From a virus, in IMG/VR virus record IMGVR_UViG_3300042569_001270, positions 17,340-81,339 of that record: DNA of 64,000 bases; one strand, given 5' to 3'. Of the stretch, positions 17,444-27,445 are shown one piece after another (the stretch's first letter is position 1; each line of letters begins with the position of its first letter). The notes beneath the pieces were generated by a model. That model searched no databases. It had not been told where the DNA came from and worked only from the letters and a program-made list of their open reading frames with translations. The translations under genes were made by a program, and so were the position numbers.

Positions 17444-19195
17444 GTGACCGTCTACGCACAATCTTCGTCCGTCATTGTTAACTTTTTTGGCGGCAGGTCC
17501 ACTGATACCGGCGCTACCAAGAGCAGGCTCGGTGATGTGTCTGCTGACGTCGTAGGGGCGCAGGTACGGCTTACTCGTGCTCCCGCAGAGACTGGCGGTA
17601 ACGGCTTCTCTCTGACCCTCGTCCCTCGCAACCACGACTACCTTGAAGAGGTCTCCGTAGGTGACTGGGTCAGCATCAGCATGTCCAACGGTGAGGTGAC
17701 CGAGTGCCTTATGCTTGGGGTTGTTGATCTTGTAAATAGCAGCGTTAAGACGGCCTCTACCGGCGCTGTCGAGAGCGTCGTCACAATCGCAGGCCGGGAC
17801 TGGTCCAAGGTCCTTGCTGCGACCGAGATGGTCTACGACACCTTCATCGGCTCAGGGATTGAGAAGCAGTACCTCATGCTCGAAGCCGCAAAGTGGATGA
17901 ATTCCCAGAAGGGCGTGAAGTTCTCTCCCTCTGAGTTTGTTGAGTTCCTTCTGCCTTTGTACTTGGGTGGCTCGCTGCCAAAAGCAGGCGGTACTTCTTT
18001 GATCCGACAGTTCTTGGTGCCCACCAATGGCGAGAACGTCATGTCCGCTAAGGGAGAGACCGCCGCTATGGCGGGTACTCTGCTTAACCTCAAACTTTCG
18101 CCCACAAGGGGCAAGGCCCCGCTTATTGTTCAAAACACCTCGCAGAACCTGCTGAGCATGCTCAGGGAAGTCTCGCACCCTATTCTTAATGAGCTTTGGT
18201 ACGAGACTGATCCGAAAGGCCTCAGCGCTGCAAAGCCTTTCGTCGCTACTATGCGCGAGTACCCTTACGCGCGAGACGCTTTCTCTAAACTTGATAATTT
18301 TTCTCTCTCCGACGCTGAGTGTATGTCGGTGTCTCTGGGTGCGCAGAGCGCAGATACTTACAACTGGTTTCGTCTCAGGGCGACGGGTGGTATCGGTGAC
18401 GACTCTGATCTTCTTCAGGGCGCACGACCGGGCGTTTATGTTAAAAACTCTATTCAGAAGTTTGGCCTTAGGCGCTACGAGGCTGCCACCCCTTTTGCCG
18501 TGTTCGCGGACTCGCCTTCAGCCGCTCCAAGCTCAAGCAGCAGCCGAGCTACGGTTGTGCAAGTGGTCGAGCAGTGGGTTGATCTTATTACTTCTTGGTA
18601 CGCTCTCGCCTACACTTACCGGTCTGGTCAGTTCATCTGCCGCTTCCGCCCAGACATTCGGCCGGGACGCAGGCTGGACTACAGCAGCCCGTTCGAGCCG
18701 CATCAGGCAGGCAAGTATTACATCGACGCGGTCACACACAACTTCACCTATCCGGGCGCGGCCACAACTTCAGTGATCGTTTCTCGCGGCGTAGCGTCTG
18801 AAGCACAACTTGATCGCAGTAACGTAGACAGCCTCAGGAAGTGGGCTGGCTACGTTAGGATCAACACTACTGCGCTGACGACAACCGCTGGTGTGGCGAC
18901 TGGTGGAGCCGGTGCACCTACTGAAGGTCGTGTTGATCGCACCCCTGACATGGCCGTCACGTTCACAAACGCCTCTCACGACTGGGTCATTCCGGGTCTT
19001 AACGGTGCTGCCGGTGGGAGCTACCCGAGCAACGCGAACATCCCTCTTGCCAGCAGTCAGAAGGTCAACGTTCAGCGTTGGACCACAGGGCCTTCCGGTA
19101 CGGTGTACGAGGAGGCGTTCTTCACAACAACTGCTGCAGGCTCTAACCAGACTGTTGACTGGAATACTCTGACTTGGAAGCCCACCGGAGGGTAG
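17444..19195 (+). CDS. Baseplate hub protein (gp27/gpD-like)
   Basis: The GTG start lies three bases after the tape measure stop, behind GAGG. The N-terminal 120 residues are beta-rich (VSADVVGAQVRLTRAPAE, VGDWVSISM, VTIAGRDW), typical of hub barrels in which DFS/VSIAGRD motifs recur. The C-terminal 80 residues form a separate Thr/Ser/Gly-rich beta module after a linker. The next gene encodes the OB-fold spike that trimerises on hubs. Assignment comes from layout and order. Confidence 0.7.
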   Translation: MTVYAQSSSVIVNFFGGRSTDTGATKSRLGDVSADVVGAQVRLTRAPAETGGNGFSLTLVPRNHDYLEEVSVGDWVSISMSNGEVTECLMLGVVDLVNSSVKTASTGAVESVVTIAGRDWSKVLAATEMVYDTFIGSGIEKQYLMLEAAKWMNSQKGVKFSPSEFVEFLLPLYLGGSLPKAGGTSLIRQFLVPTNGENVMSAKGETAAMAGTLLNLKLSPTRGKAPLIVQNTSQNLLSMLREVSHPILNELWYETDPKGLSAAKPFVATMREYPYARDAFSKLDNFSLSDAECMSVSLGAQSADTYNWFRLRATGGIGDDSDLLQGARPGVYVKNSIQKFGLRRYEAATPFAVFADSPSAAPSSSSSRATVVQVVEQWVDLITSWYALAYTYRSGQFICRFRPDIRPGRRLDYSSPFEPHQAGKYYIDAVTHNFTYPGAATTSVIVSRGVASEAQLDRSNVDSLRKWAGYVRINTTALTTTAGVATGGAGAPTEGRVDRTPDMAVTFTNASHDWVIPGLNGAAGGSYPSNANIPLASSQKVNVQRWTTGPSGTVYEEAFFTTTAAGSNQTVDWNTLTWKPTGG

Positions 19196-19196
19196 C

Positions 19197-19934
19197 ATGC
19201 CCCAGATACCTATCGGACCCTTCGCAGGCTGGCTTGTCGAGGGCGTTGTTGTTAACTTTCGCCCTGCAGGCCACCCGCAGAACATCTACCGAGGTGAGGA
19301 CGAGTACGTCGTTCGCGTGCTCTCCCATGCGAACTTCTTGGACCTCAACCACTGCCGTCTGGCCCAGCGGGTCGGGTACGACAACGGGCAGCAAGAGCAC
19401 CTGCGCGTCGGCACCATTCGTGTAGACCAAAACTCAAACCAGTACGCCTCCAAGGTCCCTGAGACCTCGATGGACGGTGATCGAGTTCTGGTTCAGTTCA
19501 TCGAAGGCGACGTCAACCGTTCGGTGATCACCCACGTTTTGACCCACAGCTTGAATAGGTGGGGAGACACTCACGACTCCTTCCGGGGGGCCGTGGTGCG
19601 CCGCAGGCACGCAGGCACCGAGGTGCTCTACGACGCCAACGGCAACATCGTGGTGACCTTGGGCGACAGCACCGTCCCCGACGTGAAGGGGGCCTCCAAG
19701 ACTGCTACAGTCTTCATGGACGGCACGCAGGCGGCCAAGCTGGAGAAGGACAAGCTCTCGATCTTCAACGGGGACAAGGCCGTGGCTCGCAAGGATGACG
19801 AGGTTACGATCACCGTCAGTGCCGCTGACATCACCGCTCTGGGGTTGGTCAGTCCGAGCGGGAGTGTCACAGGTTCGGGTGGCACCTTGAAGGGTACAGT
19901 CACCGCTGGGTCAGCCAAGTTCTTCACGGAGTAG
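19197..19934 (+). CDS. Baseplate spike with OB-fold (gp5/gpV-like)
   Basis: The 245-residue product contains the spike OB-fold signature near residues 95-120: DGDRVLVQFIEGDVNRSVI, close to the G.rVlV.f..GD...p.v pattern of gp5, gpV and VgrG proteins. The C-terminal third is a Thr/Ser/Gly-rich strand region expected to form the membrane-piercing beta helix. It begins one base after the hub gene's stop. No lysozyme insertion is present, unlike T4 gp5. Confidence 0.8.
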   Translation: MPQIPIGPFAGWLVEGVVVNFRPAGHPQNIYRGEDEYVVRVLSHANFLDLNHCRLAQRVGYDNGQQEHLRVGTIRVDQNSNQYASKVPETSMDGDRVLVQFIEGDVNRSVITHVLTHSLNRWGDTHDSFRGAVVRRRHAGTEVLYDANGNIVVTLGDSTVPDVKGASKTATVFMDGTQAAKLEKDKLSIFNGDKAVARKDDEVTITVSAADITALGLVSPSGSVTGSGGTLKGTVTAGSAKFFTE

Positions 19935-19937
19935 ACG

Positions 19938-22226
19938 ATGAGCATTATTGCTAAAGCCACAGGTCTTGTCGCTCAGACGGCTCCTTCCGCCCAGCAGGCC
20001 TTCTCGGGAGGACTGAACTACGGCTTCTCTGTCTACAACGGGTCTACTGATGCAGGCTCCTTCACACTGCCCGTACCTCCGCAGGAGATCATCGTAGACG
20101 AGCCTCTTGCTACGTCTCTCGTCCCTACGATTGGGGCGTCGAAGTTCGTCGAGCGTCGGGGCAGCATCTTCAAGACTCTGTCAGTCTCCGGCACTTTTGG
20201 TAGTCAGCTTGGTCTGTTTCCTGAGAACTTGGACGAGAACAACACTCGCGTCAGCTCTTATGATAAAGACGGCAACTTTGTACTTGTTCCTCCTTCTGGT
20301 GTAAAGGACGACGTTAGCCTTCGCGCTGATGACGCGGATTCAAACAGGCGCACTATCACCACGTTCAACTCTGCCCGCGCTATCGTCGTTGACTACGGTA
20401 AGACCGCTTACGCAAAGTTTATGGAACTGCGTAACTTCTTCCGTTCTTACGGCTCTCATTTTAACAAAGCAGGTTCGCACACTGGGTACTACATGGTGTG
20501 GACCAACAACAAAGACGGAGACAGCTTTGTAGTTGAGCCTCTCAGCTTCAAGGTGTCCCGCGTCAAGGCTCACCTGTACAGGTATCAGGTTGATCTTCGT
20601 GTTATTGGTAACTACGACGCTATTAATTATCCAGCTGACACGACAGAGAAGACCGTTATTACTAAAGCCAAGGAGGTTCTGACCTCCGTCACTGCGCTAC
20701 AGGCTCTCGCCGCCCCCAAGAAGCCGGGCGACTACTCCCCACCGACAGCCAGTCCATTTCAGCAGGCGCTGGCCTTGGCTACAGGTCCTGCGACCAAGAT
20801 GGCGAACGGTGCGACACAGGTGCAGGCCAACGTCCAGAGCTACGCAGGCAACGCTGTGCTGGTCGCTGGCGTCGTAAACGCGTACCTCAACTCGGTAGCC
20901 CGACTGATGTCAGCTGTGTTTGGTTCTTTTGATAACCTTGCTAACACCGGACAGGCGTTTGTCGGGTTGCTTAGGACCACGGGTTCACTGGCCCAGTCGG
21001 CGGTCAATCAGGCCACGCTTCTCAACAGCAACATTCTGGCGTTCAAGGACACTGGAAAGCAGATTAAAGACGCTTTCAACATCGACACTTCGGCACTGAA
21101 GGGCTTTTGGGGAGACGAGCCTTCCTACAGCAACGCTTCGAGCGAGACGAATAACGAGACGGTGAGCCAAGGAGCAGCCCTCACCGGCACCTCCACCGTG
21201 TCGACGAGCTACGACTCTGCTGGTAACCCCACGAGGCCCGCCACCGCAGGGGGCAACGAGATCGTTGAAACAGGTATCGACTCTTCCGCCGTGACGAGCG
21301 TCAGTACCGTCAGCGTCCTGCCCGACGAAACGGGGGACCGTTTTGCCGCCCGCACTGTCGGCAACCCTGCACTGTGGCCGTTCCTTGCCGCGTTTAACAA
21401 CCTCAAGCCGCCGTACTTTAGCAACGGGCTGGACCGTCTTCCCAACACCGTTCGTCCCGGTGACACACTTTTGATCCCTGTGTTTGGCGGAGCGCCCTCT
21501 CCGACAAACACGATCTCGGCAGGCGACATTCCGAACTTCTCGGAGTTCTCTGTCACCGTGGGCAGGTACACGGTGCAGGGCGGCAAGGGTTACATCTTCG
21601 TGGACGACTATCCGTCGTGGCGGCCTAACCGATGGCTCGGATTCGTTGCAGAGTCCCCCTCCGGCGAGCGCCGACTCGTGGTTGGCAACACGGAGACGTC
21701 TATCATCGTTGCGTCCCCGTTCTCGACGGCTCTTACGCCTCAGGACACCATCGTCATTCGCTCGTACACGGCTGTCGCGCGGCAGGCACAGGCTTTCCAG
21801 AAGTCCTCGGCCATTCGGTCCCTTGGGCGTGATCTGCAGATTCAGTCCGTGGGTGCGGGCGTCAGCAGTCGCGAAGAGCGCACGTTTGATCTTGTTGTTG
21901 GCTCGGGCGATGTCTCCACCGTTCAGGCGGAAGCAAACTTCGTGCAGGCAATAGGGATCAAACTTAGGACACAGATGGGCGATCTTCCTGCACACATGGC
22001 TGGGGATGCCGTGTTTGGTCTTCCGTCACTCATCGGTTTGCCAGTCGATGCCAACTTGCTGTTCGCCTACACGACGCGCCTCAGGACCCAGTTCCTGCGT
22101 GACCCACGGGTTGTCGCTGTTCGGAACGTCAGCGTGGTGGTAGATCGTGACGTTGCGAAGGTCGGTTTGGACGTCTTGCCTCGTGGTGGAACTGAGTACC
22201 AGAGCTACACGGGCAACATCCTTTAA
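19938..22226 (+). CDS. Baseplate protein fusing LysM (gp53-like) and gp25-like domains
   Basis: The 762-residue product has an N-terminal baseplate module (TLPVPPQEI near residue 35), a middle helical part, a LysM-like segment at about 455-515 (GDRFAARTVGNPALWPFLAAFN...RPGDTLLIPVFGG) and a C-terminal GPW/gp25-like domain at about 640-750 (FDLVVGSGDVSTVQAEANFVQAIGIKLRTQMGDL..., DPRVVAVRNVSV). In T4 these functions are separate wedge proteins gp53 and gp25, and gp25 nucleates the sheath. Here one chain would do both. The J-like gp6 homologue follows directly. Confidence 0.78.
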   Translation: MSIIAKATGLVAQTAPSAQQAFSGGLNYGFSVYNGSTDAGSFTLPVPPQEIIVDEPLATSLVPTIGASKFVERRGSIFKTLSVSGTFGSQLGLFPENLDENNTRVSSYDKDGNFVLVPPSGVKDDVSLRADDADSNRRTITTFNSARAIVVDYGKTAYAKFMELRNFFRSYGSHFNKAGSHTGYYMVWTNNKDGDSFVVEPLSFKVSRVKAHLYRYQVDLRVIGNYDAINYPADTTEKTVITKAKEVLTSVTALQALAAPKKPGDYSPPTASPFQQALALATGPATKMANGATQVQANVQSYAGNAVLVAGVVNAYLNSVARLMSAVFGSFDNLANTGQAFVGLLRTTGSLAQSAVNQATLLNSNILAFKDTGKQIKDAFNIDTSALKGFWGDEPSYSNASSETNNETVSQGAALTGTSTVSTSYDSAGNPTRPATAGGNEIVETGIDSSAVTSVSTVSVLPDETGDRFAARTVGNPALWPFLAAFNNLKPPYFSNGLDRLPNTVRPGDTLLIPVFGGAPSPTNTISAGDIPNFSEFSVTVGRYTVQGGKGYIFVDDYPSWRPNRWLGFVAESPSGERRLVVGNTETSIIVASPFSTALTPQDTIVIRSYTAVARQAQAFQKSSAIRSLGRDLQIQSVGAGVSSREERTFDLVVGSGDVSTVQAEANFVQAIGIKLRTQMGDLPAHMAGDAVFGLPSLIGLPVDANLLFAYTTRLRTQFLRDPRVVAVRNVSVVVDRDVAKVGLDVLPRGGTEYQSYTGNIL

Positions 22227-22237
22227 CGGAGAAAACG

Positions 22238-24169
22238 ATGCTCACCATCAAGGCTTTTGATCAACTTTACGCGGAGATGAAGGACCGGGTGACCTACGCC
22301 TCCGGTGGAAAGATCACTGACTTCAACGTGGGCAGTGTGATTCGGTCGCTCCTTGAGGCTGCAGCCCTCAACGACTTCGAGCTTTACCTCGGCCTCGCAC
22401 AGCTGAAGCAGTTTAACAACATCAACGCTGTCTTTGGTGACGATCTGGACGAGCGGGCCGTAGAGTTCAACCTGACTCGACTGCCTCCGACGCCGAGCAT
22501 CGCTTCTGTCGTGTTCAGCCTGCCCAACACCATCACGGCTGCCTCCACCGTTCTCAGCACGGCAGTTACGGCTGGAAGCACACCCACGTCACTCGTTGTC
22601 GCTTCCACCAGCGGCTTCCCCTCATCGGGCTTCCTCGTGATTGATCGCGGCTATTCCATGCGTGAGCGCGTTCGCTACACGGGGAAGGCTGCAACCAGCT
22701 TCACTCTGGCGACGGATGCCTTCGCTTGGAACGGGAACTCCCCCTCTCCGACGTTCAACCACAGCGTAGGTGCAGTCATCAGGAGGAGCACGCTCGACAA
22801 CGGGGTTGATCTCGTCATCCCCGCTGGTGCCTCTCTCACCGCGCCTCCGACGCTCGCAGAGCCTGCTGAGGTGCGGTTCTCCACCAACGCCGTTGTCACG
22901 ATCCTCGACGGTGACACTGCGTCCTCCGCTGTGGCGTGCACTTCGCAAGCTTCGGGTCTGTCGCAGAACGTGTCTGCAGGCCGCATCAACGTCATCGACT
23001 CCACGCCCCTCAACGGCTTGCTTGTTACCAACCCGACTGGGAGCGTCGGTGGTGATGAGGTTGAGAGCGACATCAAGTTCAAGAGCCGTCTGGCCCTGTT
23101 TGCTCAGAGTCGGTACGGCGGCACCGCTTACGCTATTGAGCAAGCGGTTAATAATCTCACCTACACCGATCCGCTGACCGGCTCTGTCGCCACTTGCAGG
23201 CTTGCGCAGCTCGTGGAGTCGTTCAGCCCCGAGTTGTACCCCTCGTATCTGTACGTTCACGACGGATCAGACAGCCTCACCTACAAGACCACTGGCTCTG
23301 TCACTACCCCTGAAGCGTTGATCTCTAACGCAGCGTCCGGGCAGCGCCGGGGACGGACCAAGAACCGGCCTTTGCTGTCAGGCTCTCTCGCATCGCCCTC
23401 GCTCCGTTTGATGCTTGCTGTGGACCGCACCGAGCCTGCGTCGAAGCGAGGCTTTGGTAGCGGTGTCGTCAGCGGGCGTGTTCTCACCGACGGGTCGAAA
23501 AGCTGGACGACTAGCTTCGTGGGCTACAAGCTTGTTGATCGGAGCAACAACTTCTTCGACATCGTGGCAAGCAACAGCAACTCCGTGACGGTGGACAGTT
23601 CGACCGTGCTGACGCCTTCCAGCGGGCCGTATGCGCTTATTAATCCGGCTGGTGCTCCTGTGGCGTTTGGCGACTACGTTGCAAACTACTCAAGCGGTGA
23701 GATTGAACTCGTCTCCTCACTGGCGCTGCAGGCTGGTGAGTGGCTTGTGGCAATCGCTGATCCCGCTGTGAGCGGAAGCGCGTCCTACACCTACTACACG
23801 GGATTGATCGCTGAAGTTCAGGCAGTTCTGAATGGGAAGAGCGACGATCCTGAGAACTACCCCGGTGTGAAGTCCTTCGGGTGCGCTGTGTACGCCAGAG
23901 AGCCAACCCTCTCGTTCGTAAACGTCGTGGTCTCGACGACCACGGGGGAGGGCGTGCTTGAGACACAGGAGCAGCAGAACCGAGTTGCCGCCGCCGTTCG
24001 CCAGTATTTTGGGGAGTTGGCCATCGGTGGAAGTTTGATCTACGCTGAGCTTCTGGCTCGTTGTCAGCAGGTCTCAGGGGTCTACGACACGCAGGTTGTC
24101 AGCCCGTCGGCAAACGTGCAGGCTCTTCCGGGCCAGCTGCTTCGGCTTGGAACCCTCACGATCCAGTAA
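22238..24169 (+). CDS. Baseplate wedge J-like (gp6-like) protein
   Basis: The 643-residue product carries the J-like signature at its N-terminus (ITDFNVGSVIRSLLEAAALNDFELYLGLAQLKQ, then DDLDERAVEFNLTR) and its middle (GGDEVESDIKFKSRLALFAQSRYGGTAYAIEQAV). The C-terminal region (LSFVNVVVSTTTGEGV..., NRVAAAVRQYFGEL.IGGSLIYAELLARCQQVSGV) matches the end of this family. It starts behind ACGGAG and follows the gp25-like gene, as expected for wedge assembly. Confidence 0.88.
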   Translation: MLTIKAFDQLYAEMKDRVTYASGGKITDFNVGSVIRSLLEAAALNDFELYLGLAQLKQFNNINAVFGDDLDERAVEFNLTRLPPTPSIASVVFSLPNTITAASTVLSTAVTAGSTPTSLVVASTSGFPSSGFLVIDRGYSMRERVRYTGKAATSFTLATDAFAWNGNSPSPTFNHSVGAVIRRSTLDNGVDLVIPAGASLTAPPTLAEPAEVRFSTNAVVTILDGDTASSAVACTSQASGLSQNVSAGRINVIDSTPLNGLLVTNPTGSVGGDEVESDIKFKSRLALFAQSRYGGTAYAIEQAVNNLTYTDPLTGSVATCRLAQLVESFSPELYPSYLYVHDGSDSLTYKTTGSVTTPEALISNAASGQRRGRTKNRPLLSGSLASPSLRLMLAVDRTEPASKRGFGSGVVSGRVLTDGSKSWTTSFVGYKLVDRSNNFFDIVASNSNSVTVDSSTVLTPSSGPYALINPAGAPVAFGDYVANYSSGEIELVSSLALQAGEWLVAIADPAVSGSASYTYYTGLIAEVQAVLNGKSDDPENYPGVKSFGCAVYAREPTLSFVNVVVSTTTGEGVLETQEQQNRVAAAVRQYFGELAIGGSLIYAELLARCQQVSGVYDTQVVSPSANVQALPGQLLRLGTLTIQ

Positions 24170-24178
24170 GGAGCGTCC

Positions 24179-24844
24179 ATGCGGTCGCGCTACGGGAAAG
24201 TCCCCTACGGTCTTGGTCCCTACGGAAGAGAGGTGGTCATCGCCTCCATCTCTTCCGTCGTGCCCGTGTCGCCTCCGAGCGGCGGGACCGGCGTTCCCCG
24301 TCGCCCCCGCTTCGTCGTTGTCGTGCTGCCTCCAGACGGTGCTGCCTTTGACCTGACGCGATTCTCCCTGTCTGCCGGAGGCTTGAGCCTCGTGGTCGCG
24401 GGTGTGCCCGCTGTGGGTTGGACGATTCGTGTTATTAAGGTCGGTACCGCCTATCGCGTGATCGTGGAAGTTTCAGACTACGCGACAGCCGCCTACCTGC
24501 CCGCTTCTGCTCTGGTCTCGGCGCAGGCGGCCTACAACGGTGTTACGGCAAACTGGGCGTTCACAACCGTAGCACCGTTCTTGTTTACTAAGATTGAAGC
24601 CATCGCAGACTCGCTGGTCCGGGTCTGGTTCAACCGGCCTCCTGCGGACAACAACGTCACTCGTAATCCGAGCAGTCACAGCTTCGTGGCTCGCGGTAAC
24701 GCCTCACCGGTCAGCGCCCGAGCGGTACGCTACAACGCTGGTGATCTTTTTATTCTCCTCCCTCTGGCACGCTCGATCCAGAAGACCGGCCTCTACACGT
24801 TCAAGACAGCACTCACGGACGTCAACGGCGAGAGCGTGGAGTAG
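24179..24844 (+). CDS. Baseplate/tail protein, hypothetical, 221 aa
   Basis: Starts behind AAGGAG ten bases after the J-like gene. It begins MRSRYGKVPYGLGPYG, a short aromatic/glycine arm, then contains two beta-sandwich-like repeats with PPSGG.G and NRPPADNNVTR loops. The second half (IEAIADSLVRVWFNRPPADNNV) resembles a bacterial Ig or fibronectin-like domain. No named family. Its place in the wedge operon suggests a baseplate-to-fibre linking subunit. Confidence 0.6.
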   Translation: MRSRYGKVPYGLGPYGREVVIASISSVVPVSPPSGGTGVPRRPRFVVVVLPPDGAAFDLTRFSLSAGGLSLVVAGVPAVGWTIRVIKVGTAYRVIVEVSDYATAAYLPASALVSAQAAYNGVTANWAFTTVAPFLFTKIEAIADSLVRVWFNRPPADNNVTRNPSSHSFVARGNASPVSARAVRYNAGDLFILLPLARSIQKTGLYTFKTALTDVNGESVE

Positions 24845-24847
24845 CCA

Positions 24848-25831
24848 ATGCCCGATACCCTTCCACTCGTAGCCCAGTTCGGTACGCACTATCAGACAGA
24901 AAAAATTATCAACAACTGTCCCAGCTGGTGGGACACCACCCCCGGCGGCGGAGAGGATTCCCCCGGATCAAACTTTTACGCTCTTCTCTCTGCGGTAGGT
25001 GAGTCTGACTGGGGCGTAGGAGGCTTCGAGCCGAGGGCCATCGTCGACACGGGTCTGGCGACCTCTGTGGCAGCCAACACGCTGAACGACACCAGCAAGT
25101 CGTGGGACGGCAACAAGTTCGTCGGCATGTGGCTGGAGGACATGTACACGCTGGGTCACACGAAGCGCGTGAAGTACCGCATCACTGCCAACACCGCGAC
25201 GTCCCTGACCATCCAGACAACGACAGCCGCCGACGGCACGGTCATCACGACGCCCCTCAAGGGCGCATACCGGATCATCACTGACAACTCCGCGATGTCC
25301 GACTTGCGGGCCGACATCTTCTTGCGGACGGCTGAGTATCTTGATCTCGACAACAAGGGGTTCAACGTCGCTGTGACCCGGCCCTCGACGGGTATGAGCG
25401 ACACGTTGTACCGAAAGTTGATCCCTCTGCTGTCTTGGGGCCAGAAGCTTCTCAGACCCAGCATCGAGAACGTCCTCGCCGTGCTCTTCGGTACCGCTAA
25501 GGGTGATGGGTGGGACTGCTTTGAGATTCGCAACCGTGAGATTGTTATCGACATTTACACGACAAGTGTCGGCCTTCCGAACGGTCTCGCGTTCTACATG
25601 CGAAGCTCAGTGTCTGTCGCAGGTACCACCAATCCGGTGACCAGCTACCTCGTGTCCGACGTGTACCAGCGGACGGTTCCAGATGGGCTTACTGCTCGCG
25701 GGGCGTTCTTGGCTGGAAAGCTCGTTCTTAATAACGGTGACGTCATTGACGAACGACTGATCCAACTGATACTCAGGCGGTACTGCCGCGCAGCCGGAGT
25801 GGCCGTTAAGGTCAACTTCTTGGGAGCCTAA
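24848..25831 (+). CDS. Baseplate/tail fibre attachment protein, hypothetical, 327 aa
   Basis: Begins three bases after the previous stop. The product starts with a Trp-rich segment (NCPSWWDTTPGGGED), has a central beta module with repeated Ser/Thr strands (VAANTLNDTSKSWDGNKFVGMWLED) and ends in a helical, Arg-rich part (IQLILRRYCRAAG). Mixed layout fits a structural adaptor between wedge and fibres. No catalytic motif or family was recognised. Confidence 0.55.
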   Translation: MPDTLPLVAQFGTHYQTEKIINNCPSWWDTTPGGGEDSPGSNFYALLSAVGESDWGVGGFEPRAIVDTGLATSVAANTLNDTSKSWDGNKFVGMWLEDMYTLGHTKRVKYRITANTATSLTIQTTTAADGTVITTPLKGAYRIITDNSAMSDLRADIFLRTAEYLDLDNKGFNVAVTRPSTGMSDTLYRKLIPLLSWGQKLLRPSIENVLAVLFGTAKGDGWDCFEIRNREIVIDIYTTSVGLPNGLAFYMRSSVSVAGTTNPVTSYLVSDVYQRTVPDGLTARGAFLAGKLVLNNGDVIDERLIQLILRRYCRAAGVAVKVNFLGA

Positions 25832-27427
25832 ATGTCCACCTCACAGCTCAAGTTCCCCTTCGTCTCGGTGAATCTCCAGCGCTGGGATGCCGCAGATCAG
25901 GCTCTCCTGACCGACTACACCTCCGCACTGGTGCGTGAGTGCTTGAAGGACGTGGTCGTCGGGGACGCTCTCGGGAGGGTCTTCAAGGGCTTTCAGCCGG
26001 TGGTGAACGTTCCGAACAAGACGGTCACGTTCTCGGGCGAAGGCGTGGCCGTGGACAAGGACGGCAACCTGCTGGTTGCCATCTCGTCGTTCAACACCGT
26101 GCTGTCCCTCACTGGGCTGGCTGCCACGAAGCAGTTTTACGTCTTCGCGTACGCCAAGCCCGTGATCGACACTGTGAACAAGGCTGACCGAAAGATTTGG
26201 AACACGAGCACTACTTCTGAGAGTCAGGCGTCTGTTCCTGTCTTCAAGGACTCTGTTATTAACGTTGTTGTAAGCGACGCCTACACAATCGCCCCCAACA
26301 ACGTCAGTGGTTGCCCTGTCAGCTACGTTGATCCGCTCGACGGCAACACCTACACGACGCTGCCGCTGGCTTCCTTCAACACGGACGGCTCCGCAGGGAT
26401 CGTTGACTTTAGGGACATTCGCAAGATGTACGCCGTGGACGGCAACGTCGAGGCGGGCGTCACTGGGTTGCTGACTGAGCTTCCCCATGATTTTACTAAT
26501 ACCGACAAGACGCTTGGCATCAGGACGGTGCGGGACTTCTTCAAGGCCATCGTCAGCCGAGTGAAGGACATCGTCGGCAAGCCGAACTGGTACGACGCCC
26601 CTGATCCCATCAGCCTGTCTTCTATCTACGGACAGATTGGACCCTTTGGGTCAGGCGTCAACCGAGTCCCTTTTGTCAGCAGCACTGCCAGCCTTCCTGC
26701 TACTCCCAACAACCGTGATATTGTCTGGTACACGACCTACAGAAGCCTGTACGTCTATGACTCGTCCTCCACTCAGGGGCCTGATACGGGGGGCTGGTCA
26801 CAGACCCGACGAGTCCTCAAGCGCGATGCCCTCTTGGACACCGATCCGGGTAGGTGGTTCCTGCTGGGATCGGGGTACGGTCTGCTCAAGGCTGTTAATG
26901 GCGTTGCCACGCTTGACGCCAACGCTCTGCTTGAGCAGGACGTTAGGCCCAACTCGATAGGGTCAAACAAGCTTATTAAAGGTGCGTACTTCGTTACTGG
27001 AGTAGTTAGGATCACTCGAACCGGTATTTCTTCCTACACCGCTGAGGTTATTTATAACACTGACCATCCTAGCAATATGGCTGCTACCGTAACTGTTTCT
27101 GGGCAGGGCTTTAGTAAGGTGGCCGTAACTTGGGACGACACCTCTACAGAAGCGAAGTACGGTCGCATTTTGCGTAATCTTCAAGTATCGGACATGTACT
27201 TAGAGACCGACGCTGCAAACCACCTGTTTGAGGGGGCCAGAAGGCTCGTTCCTTACGCTGATACTGGTGATGCAGCCTCTAAACTCGGCCAGTTCTCAGA
27301 CTTTAGTAAGGGTTTTTCCGTTCAGCTTTATGACTACCCTAACGGTGTCCCCACTGCTCTTGTCACTGGCACCCCTTACGGTCCTCAGGCGTGGTTTACA
27401 TTCAGCGTTTTCTCGATGTCAGCCTAG
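25832..27427 (+). CDS. Tail fibre/baseplate periphery protein, hypothetical, 531 aa
   Basis: The ATG follows the previous TAA with no gap, with no clear ribosome site between, so translation is probably coupled. N-terminal 160 residues are mixed strands (VTFSGEGVAVDKDGNLLVA); residues about 200-260 include a helical hinge; the C-terminal 180 residues are Gly/Ser/Thr strands typical of fibre shafts or tips. No receptor-binding family could be named. It is one of four consecutive genes likely building the adsorption apparatus. Confidence 0.55.
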   Translation: MSTSQLKFPFVSVNLQRWDAADQALLTDYTSALVRECLKDVVVGDALGRVFKGFQPVVNVPNKTVTFSGEGVAVDKDGNLLVAISSFNTVLSLTGLAATKQFYVFAYAKPVIDTVNKADRKIWNTSTTSESQASVPVFKDSVINVVVSDAYTIAPNNVSGCPVSYVDPLDGNTYTTLPLASFNTDGSAGIVDFRDIRKMYAVDGNVEAGVTGLLTELPHDFTNTDKTLGIRTVRDFFKAIVSRVKDIVGKPNWYDAPDPISLSSIYGQIGPFGSGVNRVPFVSSTASLPATPNNRDIVWYTTYRSLYVYDSSSTQGPDTGGWSQTRRVLKRDALLDTDPGRWFLLGSGYGLLKAVNGVATLDANALLEQDVRPNSIGSNKLIKGAYFVTGVVRITRTGISSYTAEVIYNTDHPSNMAATVTVSGQGFSKVAVTWDDTSTEAKYGRILRNLQVSDMYLETDAANHLFEGARRLVPYADTGDAASKLGQFSDFSKGFSVQLYDYPNGVPTALVTGTPYGPQAWFTFSVFSMSA

Positions 27428-27445
27428 CAGTCGAAGAGGTGATCA

